Part shown: piece by piece, positions 60,111 through 64,000 of the stretch | How positions within the stretch are numbered: position 1 is the first letter of the stretch | Layout: each line of letters opens with the position of its first letter | Assembly: GCA_028023455.1 (NCBI GenBank) | Contig: JAQFVV010012535.1 | Coordinates: 1,304,001 to 1,368,000, forward strand | Source of the DNA: Epiperipatus broadwayi | Lineage: Eukaryota > Onychophora > Udeonychophora > Euonychophora > Peripatidae | Direction: 5' to 3' | Length of the DNA stretch: 64,000 nt | The notes under the pieces: model-generated | Database searches by the model: none | What the model saw: only the letters and a program-made list of their open reading frames with translations | Told to the model about the DNA's origin: nothing | Translations under genes and position numbers: made by a program

Positions 60111-60760
60111 GTTTTTTTTTTTTTTTTTTTAGAAAAACATATCCCTGTTCACAGACATAGAAACCTCTGGAATAGTTTACCAATGTTTCAATGAAATGTT
60201 TTTCATTCTTGTTAAGGCTGTGGGTGTTTCAATTAATATTAAAGACTCGGTGCAAATTAAATTATTTTCATTATTTTATCAGGGACTTGCCCAATCACTA
60301 CTGGGAAAAAATTAACACAAGCTTCTGTATTCTCTTTTTTTGTTTCTTGATTAAGTGACTTTTTAAAATTATTCCTAATAGGATGGGGAGAAAATCTTTG
60401 TTATAATATACATGGACGCACGTACGCGTCTGTATAATTTGGAAATAAAAAATAACATTTATTCACAAACCTGGAAAGTGTTACAAATTCGAAATTTTTA
60501 CTACTATATAATGATAGTTTTATATATATATATATAATGCATCTAAATGTTATTTCTTTTGATAAAACTAATTTAAGAGAATAAGCAGGTCACTCATAAA
60601 ATTAGCAGCAATTCAAAATTTGACTAAAAGTTTTTTAACTATCTATGCCATGAATGGTCTTTCTTATATATAATAAAAGTTTTTTAGAAATCAAAATAAA
60701 TTAATTGCCAAGTTTCCTAAAATAAATAAGCTTGCCTATTTATATATATAATTTTCAGTG
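60111..60760. other. Intergenic AT-rich stretch
   Basis: A T run follows the family B insert; (TA)n at about 60520-60537. No other feature. Confidence 0.35.
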
Positions 60761-60766
60761 TCATAG

Positions 60767-60843
60767 CATTGGCCGGGATGCGAACCCGCAACCCAGGCAA
60801 CTGCTTGTAAGGCAGTCACGCTGACCTCTCGACCACCAATGCA
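60767..60843 (-). repeat. tRNA-derived SINE head or tRNA pseudogene
   Basis: Minus strand GCATTGG...CCAATGC forms a perfect 7-bp acceptor-like stem. ACTGC-cttacaa-GCAGT is a perfect anticodon arm with UAC in the anticodon place. GCGGGTTCGCATCCCGG is a T arm with a good B box. The D arm is poor and the variable region is about 10 nt, so I do not call a functional tRNA. Its relative at 16.2 kb is a mobile copy with target duplication. Confidence 0.6.
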
Positions 60844-60854
60844 AGACCATGTAT

Positions 60855-60902
60855 ATTTCATATACACATACTCTGTATATATATGTATGTGTGTGCGCGC
60901 GC
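60855..60902 (+). repeat. Mixed dinucleotide microsatellite
   Basis: ATATACACATACTCTG followed by TATATATATGTATGTGTGTG and CGCGCGC. Confidence 0.8.
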
Positions 60903-61542
60903 AGCAATTAACTATTAAGCTTAAGATATAATCCAATCAATTAATTCACAGCACCTCTGATTTAATCTTCATAATATTCTAAAGTAATAAAAAGAGAAAA
61001 AGATAGATTAATTTTTTCACTAAACCTGTAATTTTTGGACAACCACCAATCAACAGGTAAGCTAGTCGCTTAAAATATCGGAATTTCTCTATCAGAAATG
61101 GTAGCCTGATTTTTTACATTAAATATGAAGATTATGAACTACTTAAACTTGAATACCTTAGCAATAAAACTAACACATATGCAGCATTAAACTCTTTAAT
61201 ATAATATTATAAATGTCTTATAATGAGTAGAAGCAATTTCTATTATGCTATAATGCCCAATAAAATATTACACATCTTAAAAAAATATCTAACAACTATT
61301 ATCCTTGAAATATATAACAACATTAATTCACAAATAAAGATTATTAAGGTTAAGAAGTGAGAGTGATGGAAACCAGTTATCTTCTTGTAAGGAAAATAGC
61401 ATGTCAATGATCATTTTATGTTCTAAAGAATCACAAAAGAATTTTTATATAGAAAACTTCAGATGACAGAAGTAGATATAGAGTTGTATTAATTTAGAAT
61501 ATGTTTTAAAATCATTTTGGGCTGACCTAGATTCAAACCAAC
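60903..61542. other. Intergenic AT-rich stretch
   Basis: Nothing recognised. Confidence 0.35.
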
Positions 61543-61862
61543 ATCGCGCTATATAAAATAATTGACTTATTTACATACATTTAATTTCAAATAAGAATGA
61601 GGTATCGTAAATTCTAGTAAATTTCACCAGCGTCATTCATTCAAGCATGTAAAAGTAATTTAAAGTGATTATTTAATATCTTCACACTTTCAAATACTTA
61701 AGATTCGCCCATACAAAAGTGTTTGGGTTCGAAAAGATAGATGGCCATTCTATCTTTTCCAAAGACTTTATCATGTGTTTGAAGTGTTAGTATTCATTCA
61801 TTTTATAGTTAAAATCCAAAGCGCATGTGCAACAGTTTAATGCTGTTTAAATATTACAGTTT
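61543..61862 (-). mobile_element. Family A element, single simple copy
   Basis: Starts AACATCGCGCTATATAAAA and ends TGTTTAAATATTAC. It carries the internal blocks GTCATTCATTC, AATTTAAAGTGATTATTTAA, TTCGCCCATACAAAAGTG and AAAGCGCATGTGCAACAG in the same order as single units of the 20.1-21.4-kb array. It is one unit without an inverted duplicate, and so defines the basic length of about 320 bp. Confidence 0.75.
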
Positions 61863-62689
61863 AGTATTGGATGTAGTACAAATTGCATTTTAAGAAAAAA
61901 TCTTAAGAAATAAAATATTCTTTAAAAATGTAAAACAAAATATTTTTTTTTGTTTAAGTATCAAATTTATTAGTAAGGAAAACAATTCTTATAAACTTGC
62001 TATGGAATATTCTGAAAAGATAAAATTGAAGATCAAAAGTTTTATAATACCCTAAGCATACTTTCAGCAGATTACTGCCAGAATCATACTGTTGTTAAAG
62101 TTTAGCAATTAGAACTATGCCTATATGCATAATGTAGTTTGATATAAATAAAAATAAGCTTAATAATAATAACGTTTATAATAAAAAGGAAAATAGTCAT
62201 GGAAATTTTAAATTAAGCTGTAACATAAAAATTATGAACAGAGCAAAAAACATTGAATTAATAATGACATTGATTAGTAAAATGGTAGGAAAAAATAATG
62301 ATAAATATAAATGTTGCAATAAATATTGAGAACTGAAACAGATGAAGTTAAACAATAATGCAAAAAAGAATTAAGATTGAAAAATTACAAAGAAACAAAA
62401 AGCATCTTTTAATATATAATAAAGTTTGGGGTGAGAAAAATAGAATTGCAGAAATAAAACAGCAAATAAAAAAAATAGCCTGTTATTAGTAGAGAGGATA
62501 TACTAAAAAGATATGAGTATATATTATTGTAAAATAACAACATATATAATCCATTCACTGTGCTGAGATTTTTTTAGCATATAAATAAATAACATAAAAA
62601 AAATGAAATAATATCATTTAGTACATAAAAACTTTTGGAAATATTTAGTTTACCCTCCTCAGCATAACATTAAACAATTCAAAACAAAA

Positions 62690-63035
62690 CAACACTCTCC
62701 ATATAGTAGTGCCATCTTGTGCTAATCAAGAGCAAACAATGGATGCCAGAATAGTTTGAAAATAAAATCCTATATAAATGCCTATCTGGATTCAATATCC
62801 TCAGACTAGTTATAAAAGCTATGTGAAAATCATTGAATCAGAGAATTAAACTGAGACACTGACCTTAGAAATGTCATCTATATTCTCCTTCAACAACCGT
62901 TTTAACTGTAGTTTAACTACAAAACTTTGCACTATGTGGAGTTGAAGACACTAATTAATATTTCAATCCAAGCTCAATAGTTATATTTAGTTATAAGGGT
63001 CTGAACTCAATTCAGCACCCATACATTGTCCTGTG
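62690..63035 (-). mobile_element. Family C copy, diverged
   Basis: Minus orientation: starts ACACTCTCCATATAGTAGTG (low-coordinate end), GGATGCCAGAATAG, ATCCTCAGACTAG, then a scrambled ribozyme region and TTCAGCACCCATACATTGTC. Same gene-free layout as the 63.2-63.5-kb copy but with many changes; the ribozyme core is lost. Confidence 0.7.
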
Positions 63036-63260
63036 ATAGGTGTAATTGCTATTGTTATAATATAAGCAATCAAAATACTTTATGTTATACCACTGAAACG
63101 TCACATGTTTCATAATCTTTTAACAAAATAATATGTTATTAAACAATTCTAAAACAACAACAACTCACTCTCTATATATGTAGTGCCATCTTATGCAACA
63201 AGAGCAATCAATGGATGCCAGAAGGCTTGTGCATAAAATCCCTATCTAATGCCTACTCAT

Positions 63261-63315
63261 CCAATATCCCCAGACTAGTTTCTGGCTTGTGGCCTTCATC
63301 AGTGAGGAGCCTTGG
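63261..63315 (-). ncRNA. Hammerhead ribozyme motif, family C (left arm)
   Basis: Minus strand: CCAA and TCCTCA (stem I), CTGATGA, A, stem II GGC-cacaa-GCC, A, GAAA, C-TA-G stem III, UC cleavage site, TGGGGA and TTGG. The core is complete, but an A-A mismatch separates stem II from the core. Confidence 0.7.
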
Positions 63316-63874
63316 ATCTGAGAGCACTGCACCTAGATCTTAGGATCTAATGCAACCCTCCAGCACCCACCTTTTAACTCTATTTAACTACAAAACTATG
63401 AGAATGAAATTGAAAACACTATTAATATTTTCAATCCAAGCTCAATAGCTTATATAGTCATATGGGTCTGAACTCAATTCAGCACCCATACATTTTGGTG
63501 TCTTTGGCTCTTTAACAACCATAGCCACCATTATCCTATTAGGCAGGATTGGAGAGTGTTGTTTTGTTTTGAATTGTTTAATAACATTTATTGTGCTAGT
63601 ATGAGATAGTGATCATGTGATGTTTAGTGGTTTAACACCAATCCTGCCTAATAGGATAATGGTGGCTATGGTTGTTAAAGAGCCAAAGACACCAAAATGT
63701 ATGGGTGCTGAATTGAGTTCAGACCCATATGACTATATAAGCTATTGAGCTTGGATTGAAAATATTAATAGTGTTTTCAATTTCATTCTCATAGTTTTGT
63801 AGTTAAATAGAGTTAAAAGGTGGGTGCTGGAGGGTTGCATTAGATCCTAAGATCTAGGTGCAGTGCTCTCAGAT

Positions 63875-63929
63875 CCAAGGCTCCTCACTGATGAAGGCCA
63901 CGAGCCAGAAACTAGTCTGGGGATATTGG
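63875..63929 (+). ncRNA. Hammerhead ribozyme motif, family C (right arm)
   Basis: CCAA (63875-63878) and TCCTCA (63882-63887) pair with TTGG (63926-63929) and TGGGGA (63918-63923). Core CTGATGA (63888-63894) and GAAA (63908-63911). Stem II GGC (63896-63898) pairs with GCC (63904-63906). Cleavage is expected after C63917. It differs from the left-arm copy by one base in the stem II loop (CACGA for CACAA). Confidence 0.7.
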
Positions 63930-64000
63930 ATGAGTAGGCATTAGATAGGGATTTTATGCACAAGCCTTCTGGCATCCATTGATTGCTCTTGTTAGCACAA

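Larger units (their letters stand above)
63197..63993. repeat. Young head-to-head family C pair: 356-bp inverted arms
   Basis: Arms at 63197-63552 and 63638-63993 have equal length and look nearly identical. The 85-bp spacer (63553-63637) contains GAGAGTGTTGTTTTGTTTTG, itself an inverted copy of the sequence left of the 62.69-kb element. Each arm carries one hammerhead. The right arm ends seven bases before the window edge. Confidence 0.9.

Noticed and set aside
60767-60843. Functional tRNA-Val(UAC) gene
   Set aside because: Acceptor and anticodon arms pair, but the D arm is poor, the T arm has a mismatch and the variable loop is unusual. A mobile relative exists at 16.2 kb, so a SINE or pseudogene is more likely.
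60736-60936. 66-codon minus-strand ORF
   Set aside because: It runs through the tRNA-like element at 60.77-60.84 kb and a microsatellite; no protein resemblance.

Overview
The window is a very A+T-rich piece of an invertebrate animal nuclear genome. The evidence is one gene split by canonical GT/AG introns, large gene-free stretches, several LINE, Penelope-like (PLE), DNA-transposon and tRNA-derived repeat families, and microsatellites. There is no bacterial-type gene organisation. I cannot fix the phylum from sequence alone; the repeat spectrum would fit a mollusc, a chelicerate or another AT-rich invertebrate.

The only host gene I can support is the 3' part of a peroxiredoxin-6 (1-Cys peroxiredoxin) gene on the + strand. 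Four coding exons (5810-5950, 14286-14359, 16603-16675, 33783-33914) join in frame into 139 residues ending in a stop, with introns of 8.3, 2.2 and 17.1 kb. The exons coding for the N-terminus, with the catalytic Cys, lie before the window. No gene is recognisable in the 30 kb after the stop codon.

Everything else is repeat and decayed mobile DNA. Upstream of the first visible exon are a broken LINE (1-2.1 kb), a tRNA-like hairpin element with its target duplication (2.2-2.9 kb) and a dead Tc1/mariner-class transposase (4.2-5.3 kb). The introns hold hairpin MITE-like insertions, a nearly full-length RTE-type LINE on the minus strand (18.0-22.5 kb, itself split by a 1.3-kb array), a hAT-like element with GC-rich ends (24.1-25.9 kb) and Penelope-like relics arranged as a giant inverted repeat (30.6-31.9 kb). 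Downstream of the gene are a 423-bp palindrome (35.1 kb), a hAT MITE (48.2 kb), a second inverted Penelope pair (54.1-57.0 kb) and many short composite insertions up to the window end, where a 356-bp near-perfect inverted repeat runs almost to the last base.

The most interesting signal is a set of type I hammerhead ribozyme motifs (CTGANGA - stem II - GAAA - very short stem III - UH - stem I) inside at least three different repeat families. Seven copies keep an intact core (2.4, 41.3, 43.9, 45.9, 56.5, 63.3 and 63.9 kb) and several more are decayed. Hammerheads are known from Penelope-like elements and retrozymes. Here they sit in short non-autonomous units flanked by 12-15-bp target duplications, often as head-to-head hairpins, and in one family next to a tRNA-like B box. 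This suggests RNA-mediated amplification of self-cleaving, Pol III-promoter-like units, probably using Penelope or LINE enzymes. That reading is an inference from sequence and pairing only.
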